64,000 bases of DNA. Source: Chrysemys picta bellii (lineage: Eukaryota; Chordata; Testudines; Emydidae). A program made the position numbers and the translations under genes. The stretch lies in NCBI RefSeq assembly GCF_011386835.1, contig NC_088809.1, positions 21,459,067 to 21,523,066 on the forward strand, given 5' to 3'. Positions 55,351 to 64,000 of this stretch are shown in pieces. The number at the start of each line of letters is the position of its first letter. The stretch's first letter is position 1. Under the pieces are notes generated by a model. That model ran no database searches. It worked only from the letters and a program-made list of their open reading frames with translations, and was not told the origin of the DNA.

Positions 55351-55639
55351 TGAAAGACTTCTGTCATCAGGAGACTGAACTGCCATGAGGCACAGGGGGA
55401 GAACAGGAGGGAGCAAGGAACCAGCTGAACCCAGATCTCCCGCGTCCCCGTCGAGTGCCTCGCCCACAGAACTGTCCTGGCTGGTTTCACACGCCCAGGG
55501 CACTAACACGGCTTCGGCCAAACTGCGTTTGAACGGGCTCGTGGAACACGGCGACTCCCCTTTCCATGGATGTGGCCACAGGCTCTACAATGAGCACCCG
55601 TGTGTCACACCATGGTGTCAGGTCTCATCCAACAGACGT

Positions 55640-55976
55640 ATCTCCCCTACTTCTCCACGTGGGCACCAACGATACTGCCAAGAAGGACCTTGAGCCGGTC
55701 ACTGCAGACTACGTGGCTCTGGGAAGAAGGATAAAGGAGTTTGAGGCACAAGTCGTGTTCTCGTCCATCCTCCCTGTTGAAGGAAAAGACTCAGGAAGGG
55801 ACCATCAAATTGTGGAGGTAAATGCGTGGTTACACAGGTGGTGTCGGAGAGAGGGCTTTGGATTCTTCAACCATGGGATGTTGTTGCTAGGAAGAGATGG
55901 GATCCACCTAACAAAGAGAGGGAAGAGCATCTTCGCAGGCAGGCTTGCTAACCTAGTGAGGAGGGCTTTAAACTAG
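55640..55976 (+). pseudogene. CR1 ORF1 esterase-like domain, remnant
   Basis: The frame shows LLLHVGTNDTAKKDLE, where GTND is the block carrying the conserved Gly and Asn of SGNH hydrolases. It continues to DGIHLTKRGK with the catalytic Asp/His pair and ends FAGRLANLVRRALN, stop. The N-terminal block with the nucleophilic Ser is missing because of 5' truncation. Compared with the copy at 27757, a short deletion removes a few residues between FFNHGML and LLGRDG. The domain is thought to assist CR1 retrotransposition. This copy is inactive. Confidence 0.85.
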
Positions 55977-56124
55977 GTTCACTGTGAGATGGTGACCGAA
56001 GCCCTGAGGAAAGTGGGGAAGTGGGATACCGGGAGGAAACACAAGGAGCAGGGTGCAACAGGGGAGGCCTCCTGACTCGTACTGAGAAAGTAGGACAATC
56101 AGCTAGTTATCTTAGGCACATGTA

Positions 56125-58916
56125 CATGAACGCAAGAAGCCTGGGAAACAAGCAGGAAGAATTGGAGGTCCTGGCAGTCAAGGAACTATGATGTGATTGG
56201 AATAACAGCGGCTTAGTGGGGTAACTCACAAGACTGGAGCACTGTCATGGATGGGTATAAACTGTTCAGGAAGGACAGGCAGGGGAGGAAAGGGTGGAGA
56301 AGTTGCATTGTATGTAAGGGAGCAGTATGATTGCTCAGAGCTCCAGTATGAAACTGTAGAAAAACCTGTTGAGAGTCTTTGGGTTAAGTTTAGAGACGAG
56401 AGCAACAAGGGTGATGTCATGGTGGGCATGTGCTATAGACCACCAGAGCAGGAGGATGAGGTAGACGAGGCTTTCTTCGGACAACTAACAGAAGTTTCCG
56501 GATCACAGGCCCGGGTACTAATGGGGGACTTCAATCAACCTGACATCTGCTGGGAGAGCAATACAACGGTGCACAGACAATCCAGGAAGTTTTTGGAGAG
56601 TGTTGGGGACAATTTCCTGGTGCAAGTGCTGGAGGAACCAACTAGGGGCCGTGGTCATCTTGACCTGCTGCTTGCAAACAGGGAAGAGTTGGAAGGGGAA
56701 GTAGACATGGGTGGCAACCTGGGCAGCAGTGACCATGAGATGGTTGAGTTCAGGATCCTGACACAAGGAAGAAAGGAGAGTAGCAGAATACGGACCCTGG
56801 ACTTCAGAAAAGCAGACTTTGATTCCTTCAGGGAACTGATGGGCAGGATCCCCTCTGAGGCTAATATGCGTGGGAAAGGAGTCCCAGAGAGCTGGCTGTA
56901 TTTTAAAGTTTGAGGGCGCAGGAACAAACCATCCCAATGTGCAGAAAGAATAGCAAATATGGCAGGCGACCACCCTGGCTTAACAAAGAAATCTTCGGTG
57001 AGATTAAACACAAGAAGGAAGCTTACAAGAAGTGAAACTTTGACAGATGACTAGGGAGGAGTATAAAAATATTGCTAGAGCATGCAGGGGTGTAATCAGA
57101 AGGCCAAGGCGCGATTGGAGTTGCAGCTAGCTACAAGAAGGGTTTCTACAAGCAGGGCCGGCGCAACCCATTAGGCTACCTAGGCGGTCACCTAGGGCGC
57201 TAACATTTGGGGGCTGTGACCATGGTGGCCGGATCTTCGGCCGCCCTGGTCGTCGTCGGTATTTCGGGGGTGGGACCTTCCGCCGCCTAGGGCAGCAAAA
57301 AAGCTGTCGGCACTCCTGTCTACAGGTATGTTAGCAACAAGAAGGCGGCCAGGAAAAGTGTGGGCCCCTTACTGCACTGGGCAACACAGTATGGGGAGGA
57401 GGTGAGCAGCCCTCAGTGGTGAAAGAACAAGTTAAGGGCTATTTAGAAAAGCTGGACATGCACAAGTCCATGGGTCCAGATCTAATGCATCCGAGGGTGG
57501 TGAGGGAGTTGGTTGATGTGATTGCAGAGCCACTGGCCATTATCTTTGAAAATTTGTGGCAATCGGGTCCCGGATGATAAGAAAAAGGCAAACATAGTGC
57601 CCAACTTTAAAAAAGGGAAGAAGGAGAATCTGGGGAACTACAGACCAGTCAGCCTCACCTCAGTCTCATGAAAAATCATGGAGCAGGTCCTCAAGGAATC
57701 CATTTTGAAGCACTTGGAGGAGAGGAAGGTGATCAGGAACAGTCAACATGGATTCACCAAGGGGAAGTCGTGCCTGACTAACCTGATTGCCTTCTATGAG
57801 GAGATAACTTGCTCTGTGGATATGGGGAAAGTGGTGGACGTGATATATCTTGACTTTAGCAAAGCTTTTGATACGGTTTCCCACAGTATTCTTGCCAGCA
57901 AGTTAAGGAAGTATGGGCTGGCTGAATGGACTATGAGGTGGATAGAAAGCTGGCTAGATTGTCGGATTCAACGGGTAGAGATCAACGGCTCCATGTCTAG
58001 TTGGCAGCCGGTATCAAGCGGAGTGCCCCAGGGGTTGGTCCTGGAGCCAGTTTTGTTCAACATCTTCATTAATGATCTGGAGGATGGTGTGGACTGCACC
58101 CTCAGCAAGTTCGTGGATGACACTAAGCTGGGGGGAGTGGTAGATACGCTGGAGGGTCGGGATAGGGTCCAGAGTGACCTAGAAAAATTGGAGGATTGGG
58201 CCAAAAGAAATCTGATGAGATTCAATAACGACAAGTGCAGAGTCCTGCACTTAGGATGGAAGAATCCCATGCACTGCTACAGGCTGGGAACCGACTGGCT
58301 AAGTGACAGTTCTGCAGAAAAGGACCTAGGGGTTACAGTGGACGAGAAGCTGGACATGAGTCAGCAGTGTGCCCTTGTTGTCAAGAAGGCTAACGGCATA
58401 TTGGGCTGCATTAGTAGGAGCATTGCCAGCAGATTGAGGGAAGTGATTTTTCCCCTCTATTCAGCAATGGCGAGGCCACACCTGGAGTATTGCTTCCAGT
58501 TTTGAGTCCCCCACTACAGAAGGGATGTGGACAAATTGGAGAGAGTCCAGCGGAGGGCAAAAGAAATGATTAGGGGGCTGGAGCACATGACTTATGAGGA
58601 GAGGCTGAGGGAACTGGGGTTATTTAGTCTGCAGAAGAGAAGAATGAGGGGGGATTTGATAGCAGCCTTCAACTATCTGAAGGGGGGTTCCAAAGAGGAT
58701 GGAGCTCGGCTGTTCTCAGTGGTGGCAGATGACAGAACAAGGAGCAATGGTCTCAAGTTGCAGTGGGGGAGGTCTAGGTTGGATATTGGGAAACACTATT
58801 TCACTAGGAGGGTGGTGAAGCACTGGAATGGGTTCCCTAGGGAGGTGGTGGAATCTCCGTCCTTGGAGGTTTTTAAGGCCCGGCTTGACAAAGCCCTGGC
58901 TGGGATGATTTAGTTG
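56125..58916 (+). pseudogene. CR1 ORF2 (endonuclease and reverse transcriptase), broken
   Basis: The endonuclease is better preserved than in copy 1, with MGDFNQPDICW and SSDHEMVE intact (56251-56913), but a frameshift near 56190 separates its N-terminus. The reverse transcriptase spans about 57610-58505, with [10 protein letters not shown] (motif A), [15 protein letters not shown] and FVDDTKLGG (motif C, usual Ala replaced by Val). A TGA at 58503-58505 cuts off the C-terminal part at 58527-58913 ([18 protein letters not shown]). A MITE at 57153-57318 and a ~100-bp deletion disrupt the region between the domains. It cannot produce a complete enzyme. Confidence 0.9.
57153..57318. mobile_element. 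Non-autonomous hAT-type MITE inside CR1 copy 2
   Basis: The 166-bp insert starts CAGGGCCGGCGC and ends GGCACTCCTG. The flanks are TCTACAAG (57145-57152) and TCTACAGG (57319-57326), an 8-bp duplication with one mismatch. The homologous place in CR1 copy 1 (29247-29270) has the undivided GGTTTCTACAGGTATGTTAGC, so the empty site is known. Its start matches the MITE at 35910, so the two are related families. Confidence 0.95.
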
Positions 58917-59001
58917 GGGATTGGTCCTGCTTTGAGCAGGGGGTTGGACTAGATGACCTCCTGAGGTCTCTTCCAACCATGGTATTCTATGATTCTATGA
59001 T

Positions 59002-60109
59002 CTCCACCACCATGCTGGTCCCTGGCTGGGATGACCGAAATTCAGCCACCTGCCCCACTAGGCTTTTCTTCAGAGGTCTCCTAGCCAACTACTGACTTGG
59101 CCTCACTCTGCTTAGCTTTGCTACATGCTTCCAAGTAGCATCCGTACTGCTATGGGCACCGCCATGCTGCGTGACCCTGACGTGCTGGCATGCTGTGCCA
59201 CTCTGCCGTTCGGGTTTGCCGTACCCACTCTTAGTGGTGCCACATCACGTTGCTGTGATGCCAGGCAATGCCATTCTGCAGGGCTGCTGGGTCACGATGT
59301 CAGGCCACGCTGCTGCAGTGCCATGCTGTGTGACTCCCAGCCCGCCATGGCACCTGTGTGCCATGGTGCCGACGTGCCCTCTCTATCCCTACTCTTGGGC
59401 TCCCCACCTGGCCATGTGGGGAATCACCTGGGTACCAAAAGGCTGCTCTCAGTCGGCGCACCACTCAGTCCAGCCCCTTGTCCTCTCGGACTGCAGCCCC
59501 ATGCACCCGATGGCCGAGTCTGTGTTTCAGGGCTCGGGAGGGCTGGGTTCCCAGGTGCAATGTGGAGCCGAGGGAGAACTGCTCCTTCCCGCTCTAACAA
59601 GCTTCCTAAAGCGACTGGGGCTTAATAGGGACCATTATTTATTCATAGAAGGAACAGCACTAAATATCAGCGGCTGCATCTGTTCCGTGAAGACAACATT
59701 ATGGCTAGTTGTCAAGGGCCTCGCGGGCTATAAACGGCCTCCCTTTAGTTCCATCTCCCATGCTGGAGACAAATAGGGCCAGTGTGGTGAACGTCTCCAC
59801 CTTAATGGCTGCATTAGATCCTGAGTATGGGCCTCCTGGGGAGTCGGCAGCCAGACACTTCCTCCTTTGATTAACCCAAAGGCTGCTTAAGTTTGGCTAG
59901 TGTCCATCTCAGCGTTAAGACTCTAAGCCTTTCCCAGCCTGCTCCCTGCACTATGTACAGATGAGACTCCTCCCTTCCTGGGGTTTGAGTCTTTCTTGAC
60001 AAAGAGCTCGCCAATCAGATGACAAAGCTCATCTCAGATGTTCGCCATGGGCATGGCTGCTTCCAGGGCTCCTCCTTCGGCACTGCTCAGCCCACACCCT
60101 AGATCCTCT
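59002..60109. other. Gene-free stretch with a possible conserved segment
   Basis: 59110-59400 contains loosely repeated GCTG(C/T)(A/G)TGCCA and CATGCTG(C/T)GTGAC phrases. 59580-59830 (AATAGGGACCATTATTTATTC, ACTAAATATCAGCGGC, ACCTTAATGGCTGCATTAG) is AT-rich unique sequence that may be conserved. No exon was recognised. Confidence 0.3.
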
Positions 60110-60220
60110 AAGAGCCACTCCCAGCATCTCGGTTTCCCCACCTATAAAATGGGGATAATGATGCTGACCTTACTTTGAGATCTCTGGATGATAAGAGCTT
60201 AGTATCATTAGTATTTCCCA
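60110..60220 (+). mobile_element. MIR-type SINE fragment
   Basis: ATCTCGGTTTCCCCACCTAT, AAAATGGGGATAATGATGCTG and TTTGAGATCTCTGGATGAT, in MIR order. Confidence 0.75.
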
Positions 60221-60842
60221 GCAGGTTCCACACCTGCTGATGGGGTGGGCTGCCTGAGCCAAGCCCTGCCAGACTGTTATAAAAAAGTCCAGTGCTCATA
60301 ATGTACGGGGCACCCTAAGCAATGGACTGAGCTTTCATAGTGGGCTTGGTCCACTTGGTCCCTTCCACAGCACCGCGCCTCTGACCACGGCGGATCTGCT
60401 CCCAAGAGGGACAACCCCCTCCTTCCGCTCATTCAATGAACTCCGGTGGCCAGCGCCCACAGGATCCCCCTCCTTTGGGGTAGGGCAGAGAGTCCCACCT
60501 CGGTGCTCATTCAGTGGTCACTATCCCTGTCCTGCCCCAGCTAATGCAACCTGTTCTGCGGGGGTGAGACAGGAATTCACCCCCTCTTTGCCCCCTCATG
60601 GATGGCTTCCCACCCACATGGCTGCTCCCCTGCCCCCGAGCCTTGCTCTGCAGGGATCACCCTGGGGAATTCATTCTCCAGAGTCCTGGTGCTGGGAGAT
60701 CCTCATGATGTCCTTTCTAAGGCTGCCCACCGTACCCAGCTACGGCCCATTCAGTGCCCAGCAGAACAGCCCTTGCTCATGGATGGGGCATAGCAGAAAG
60801 TCTAGTATTGCCCACTGGCAGCACACTGTGCTAGTGCCCAGG
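60221..60842. other. Unique flank of the LTR element
   Basis: Nothing recognised between the MIR and the LTR. Confidence 0.35.
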
Positions 60843-61272
60843 TGTGACGTTATTGATATAATCTGGGACCATATAGATCATTGTTGCAACCAAGGTCCTG
60901 TGGTGGCACACAAATCTTGTATAAAGGGGGTCAAATGGGGTGTCTAAGACAAGGTTATGGTTTGCTGGTTATGATTATGCTGTCTATATGTGTGTATCAC
61001 TTTTGTAGTTGAAGTTATGAATATTGGCTCTATACTGTCTGTATTTCAAACTTATGCTATGCTTCGGGGTGACATCCCAGACAGACTGGTGTTAGCTCTG
61101 CCTAGCCTGCTTGATGGCCCATTAAGGACCATCAGCTATACAATGGACCCATTGAGAGAAGGCAGATACGCCTTGTAACTCAGCGAAGTATGCAGGGACT
61201 GGCCCATGTGACTCCAGACTCCATGTTGCTGTAGTTTAAGAACAAAGAGGTGTTCTTACACCTGGAAAAGAC

Positions 61273-61280
61273 TATATAAG
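61273..61280 (+). promoter_or_regulatory. TATA box of the 5' LTR
   Basis: TATATAAG in AAAGACTATATAAGGC, about 430 bp into the LTR; a transcription start would be expected about 30 bp downstream. Confidence 0.7.
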
Positions 61281-61529
61281 GCTGATGCCTCATCTCCATC
61301 TGGTCTTCAATCCTGCTTCATACCTCTGGAGGAACTTTGCTACAAGCTGAAGCTTTGAACAAAGGACTGAGGACCCATCCCAGCGGGGGATGTATTCCAG
61401 AGACTTGATTTGAACCTGCAGTTTATTCCATCCCTGCTGCAAGCCTGAACCAAGAACTTTGCCATTACTGTATGTAATTGATTCCATTTAACCAATTCTA
61501 ACTCTCATCTCTATCTTTTTCCTTTTATG

Positions 61530-61535
61530 AATAAA
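61530..61535 (+). promoter_or_regulatory. Polyadenylation signal of the 5' LTR
   Basis: AATAAA in ATGAATAAACCTTTAGATTT. The same AATAAACCTTTAGAT context occurs in the LTR at 21777-22927. Confidence 0.7.
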
Positions 61536-61917
61536 CCTTTAGATTTTAGATTCTAAAGGATTGGCAACAGCGTGATTTGTGGGTAAGATCTGATTTGTAT
61601 ATTGACCTGGGTCTGGGGCTTGGTCCTTTGGGATCAGGAGAACCTTTTTCTTTTACTGGGGTATTGGTTTTCATAACCATTTGTCCCCATAACAAGTGGT
61701 ACTGGTGGTAATACTGGGAAACTGGAGTGTCTAAGGAGATTGCTTGTGAGACTTGCAGTTAACCAGTGGGGTGAGACTGAAGTCCTCTTAGTCTGGCTGG
61801 TTTGGTTTGCCTTAGAGGTGGAAAAAACCCCAGCCTTGGGCTGTAACTGCCCTATTTGAGCAATTTGTCCTGAGTTGGCACTCTCAGTTGGGTTCCGCCA
61901 GAACCGCATTGTCACAG

Positions 61918-61928
61918 TGGCGTAGTCG
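61918..61928 (+). promoter_or_regulatory. Primer-binding-site-like sequence, tRNA-Ser type
   Basis: TGGCGTAGTCG starts one base after the LTR end. TGG complements the universal CCA tail, and the next eight bases complement the acceptor end of vertebrate tRNA-Ser isoacceptors as I recall them. Complementarity fades after 11 bases, so the site is shorter than the usual 18. Confidence 0.55.
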
Positions 61929-62034
61929 TGCTTGGATCCACAGAACCAGGTCAATTAAGCTTTGGATCAGAACCCCACGTTATCCAAATTTGAATTTTGG
62001 GATTGAGAGTTTGGTTGGTTAAAGAGCAGTTGCA

Positions 62035-64000
62035 ATGGGTGAGCAAAGAGCATATGAGGGCCTTGACAAAAAAGCCCTGAAAGATTTGTGTTCAGAAAAG
62101 GGGATAAGCTTTAGAAAGAAAGCTACAAATCAAGAACTGAGAGATCTGTTAATGGCCAGTGATCAGAAGGCAGAAGCAATTGAAAAGCAAAAGGCAGCAA
62201 GTAAACTGCAACTTGAACATGAACAAAGACTGGCAGAAATTCGATTGCAGGAACTAGAAGCTGAGGCAAAAGTGCAAAGATTTCAGCTCCAAGTCAAAAA
62301 AGCAAGGGAAGAAAAGCAGAAATTGTATCCTCTTGAAAGTCCGGTTTATAACAATGTTGGTATGTTGTATAACTCTGAGCAGTTGTCTGGGTGTAACCAA
62401 ATGTACCCCAATTCTGCCACCTTTTATGTAAATGCTTTTACTGTGTGTTCAGTAAAGGGTGACTCCATAACTGGTGCCAATGCTCTGTATGGGAGTGGTA
62501 ATGAAAGATTCACAGAGAATGTAAAAGTCAATGGTAAAAGCTGTGTAGGGCAAATTATGGCTTCTAACATCACTCTGGTTAAAGCAGATCTTGTCAAAGA
62601 GGAAGATTATTTACCAAATCAGAGTGTGAATGTTGTAGTCCTCTATGAGTTTACTGTCCGTGTGCCTTTAGCCAGAATCCACCTTGAATGGAATGGTGCT
62701 AAGCATGAGGTTATAGCTGGTGTAAGGAAGTTATTGCCTAAGGATCTTTTGATTGGGGAAAATGTTAAAGCTTTGTTCAGTCCAGGTGGTCAGTCACAGG
62801 ACAGGAATGATCTTAAACCTGTGTCTATTGTGGGCAATGATTTGCCTGGGGAGGGTTGCTCCAAAGGTTTGTCTGAGAAGAGCTATTTGTCGGTAAATGA
62901 AGTTTCTGAATGTCGGTCTAGTGTCTCAGAAGTGAATCTGGAGTTAAATCAAGAGCAGCAAAATCTTATTGGGCAGGAAAATGTTTCTCTGGAGCAGACT
63001 AAAGAGGATGGTCAGGTGGAAGCCCTAGCTGAGGAAGGAAAGGGTGGATTTTTGATGGGTGATGCTTTGGTGGCTAGTACAGATTGTAAAAGTGAATCTG
63101 AAAAGGGTAACTGTGATTTGCTGGCAGTGGCTCAGTGTAGTAAGAAGAGCAGTTTATCTGCTGGGAGTGGCAAGGTGCCTGGTAAGGAAGCTGCCCCACT
63201 CTCCCAGTCTTTGTCTGTAATCAGCCCTGTGTGCTGGGACAAAGGAGAGGAAGGCAGGAAAAGTTTGGAGGAGCCTGGGCAGCCTTGTGAGCTGGTGGCT
63301 TTGTCTAGTCAGCAGTTTGGGAAGGCAGGGATAGTGGAAGATGAATGTCCCTACACCTTACCTGTTTCCTGTGTGGAGAATAGTGACAGTGAAGGAAATG
63401 TGCCTGTGTCTGTCAGGGGTATTGACTTGCCTATGGAGGAAGCTACCTCAGTCTCCAAGCAGTTGTCTGTGAACAGCCCTGTGTGCTGGGACAAGGGAAA
63501 TGAAATCCCGAGCTATGTGTCTGGTAAAGGTGTCTCCAGCTCTTCTTTGTCTGTGGAGCAGACAGAAGGTGCCTTTCGGCCTGTGATGGTTGAGAATAGT
63601 GCAGTTGTCTCAAAGTTGGTTCTGAATTCAACTAAAGCCCAGGAAGGGAATGGTCCTAAGTCTGTGTCTGCTGGGGAGAATGGCACTGTAACTAAGTTGC
63701 ATACAGTTAGTGTCTTAGCAAAATCCCAGAGACCAGACAATTCTGGTGCTTGTATTTTGCCTATTGCTGGTGTGTGGTTGGTAAAGGGTGTAGCAACACT
63801 GTCTAATCAGGGTAATACCCTAGCCGGGGCACACGGAGAGCATGCAGGTGATTTGGTTGTGTTACCTACTGATGGTGTGGAAACTTGTAGCAAGAAGGAA
63901 AGGATTCCTAAACTTGTGTGTGGCAAAGGAAAGGAAAATGTTTCTAACCTTTCATCTAGGAAGTCTATGGGTTTGCCTGAAAGGGGATTGTGTAGAAATC
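62035..64000 (+). CDS. Gag/protease-like polyprotein ORF of an LTR retroelement (partial, open at the window edge)
   Basis: An ATG at 62035 opens 655 codons without a stop and runs off the window. Residues ~5-40 resemble a SAP motif (LKDLCSEKGIS, then QELRDLL). Residues ~45-105 are Glu/Lys/Gln-rich and alpha-helical, probably a coiled coil. Residues ~150-245 resemble a retropepsin domain (VKVNGKSCVG, ITLVKADLV, LPKDLLIG), but the catalytic Asp-Thr/Ser-Gly is not visible where expected: CVG is followed by QIMASN. The rest is Ser/Gly/Val-rich; LSV(I/N)SPVCWDKG occurs twice, 84 codons apart. No capsid fold or zinc knuckle is seen in the part present. Position just after the LTR and leader fits a first retroelement ORF. 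It could be a gag-derived ORF of a non-autonomous element. The domain calls are by eye. Confidence 0.75.
   Translation, partial: MGEQRAYEGLDKKALKDLCSEKGISFRKKATNQELRDLLMASDQKAEAIEKQKAASKLQLEHEQRLAEIRLQELEAEAKVQRFQLQVKKAREEKQKLYPLESPVYNNVGMLYNSEQLSGCNQMYPNSATFYVNAFTVCSVKGDSITGANALYGSGNERFTENVKVNGKSCVGQIMASNITLVKADLVKEEDYLPNQSVNVVVLYEFTVRVPLARIHLEWNGAKHEVIAGVRKLLPKDLLIGENVKALFSPGGQSQDRNDLKPVSIVGNDLPGEGCSKGLSEKSYLSVNEVSECRSSVSEVNLELNQEQQNLIGQENVSLEQTKEDGQVEALAEEGKGGFLMGDALVASTDCKSESEKGNCDLLAVAQCSKKSSLSAGSGKVPGKEAAPLSQSLSVISPVCWDKGEEGRKSLEEPGQPCELVALSSQQFGKAGIVEDECPYTLPVSCVENSDSEGNVPVSVRGIDLPMEEATSVSKQLSVNSPVCWDKGNEIPSYVSGKGVSSSSLSVEQTEGAFRPVMVENSAVVSKLVLNSTKAQEGNGPKSVSAGENGTVTKLHTVSVLAKSQRPDNSGACILPIAGVWLVKGVATLSNQGNTLAGAHGEHAGDLVVLPTDGVETCSKKERIPKLVCGKGKENVSNLSSRKSMGLPERGLCRN

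Larger units (their letters stand above)
55630..59001 (+). mobile_element. Long CR1 LINE, copy 2 (defective, carries a MITE)
   Basis: The CR1 runs from the ORF1 esterase GxND block to a 3' end ATTCTATGATTCTATGA at about 59000. It is the same subfamily as 27757-30797, and nearly all of that copy aligns. It contains an inserted MITE (57153-57318) and an internal ~100-bp deletion near 57375. The 5' boundary is approximate: recognisable homology starts near 55630, but could extend 100 bp upstream. Confidence 0.95.
60843..61916 (+). mobile_element. 5' LTR of an endogenous retrovirus-like or Ty3/gypsy-like element
   Basis: The 1074-bp segment starts TGTGAC and ends GTCACA, a perfect 6-bp terminal inverted repeat. 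It has a TATA box (61273-61280) and a polyadenylation signal (61530-61535), followed by a U5-like region. A primer-binding-site-like TGGCGTAGTCG begins one base after the end. An open internal reading frame begins 119 bp downstream, so this is the 5' LTR of a longer element whose remainder lies beyond the window. I cannot name the family. Confidence 0.85.

Noticed and set aside
61530..61535. Polyadenylation signal of a host gene
   Set aside because: It lies within an LTR with matched ends, and no host exon is present upstream.

Overview
This window is vertebrate genomic DNA, most probably from a cryptodiran turtle. The evidence is a tRNA-derived SINE of the turtle Cry I type (45371-45548), many CR1 LINE copies ending in the ATTCTATGA-type 3' repeat, old MIR-type SINEs, 8-bp-duplicating hAT MITEs, foldback MITEs and retroviral-type LTRs. 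The assignment rests on recalled repeat families, not on a search. I found no convincing host protein-coding exon, no structural RNA gene and no CRISPR. The window looks intergenic or intronic, and nearly all recognisable content is transposable or tandemly repeated.

Layout. 1-10 kb: MIR and A/T-rich repeats, a ~50-bp-unit minisatellite (3063-3645), a hAT MITE (4012-4204), two CR1 copies nested in opposite orientation (4919-5650), and further CR1 pieces (8449-9310). 10-20 kb: GC-rich, gene-free DNA holding a near-identical 203-bp inverted repeat (9968-10170 and 12002-12204), a foldback MITE and tRNA SINEs. 20-27 kb: a CTGT-rich array (20350-21570), a probable LTR carrying a hammerhead-ribozyme-like segment (21777-22927), an A/T-rich repeat and a clean solo LTR with a perfect CTAG target duplication (25851-26530). 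27.7-30.8 kb: a long, broken CR1. 31-45 kb: SINEs, CR1 fragments (one split by a hAT MITE at 35910-36147), a ~71-bp-unit minisatellite (37865-39540) and a foldback hairpin (41478-41572). 45-55 kb: Cry I, MIR, CR1 tails and AT-rich segments that may be conserved non-coding elements. 55.6-59 kb: a second long, broken CR1 of the same subfamily, with a MITE whose empty site is preserved in the first copy.

60.8 kb to the end: the 5' part of an LTR retroelement. It has a 1074-bp LTR with perfect TGTGAC/GTCACA ends, a TATA box, a polyadenylation signal and a primer-binding site resembling tRNA-Ser. After a short leader comes an uninterrupted reading frame from 62035 that is still open at the window edge (655 codons). 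It has a SAP-like N-terminus, a coiled coil, a retropepsin-like segment without a visible catalytic Asp-Thr/Ser-Gly, and an 84-codon internal repeat. This is the only long reading frame in the window that looks maintained, and it is the main candidate for something undescribed.
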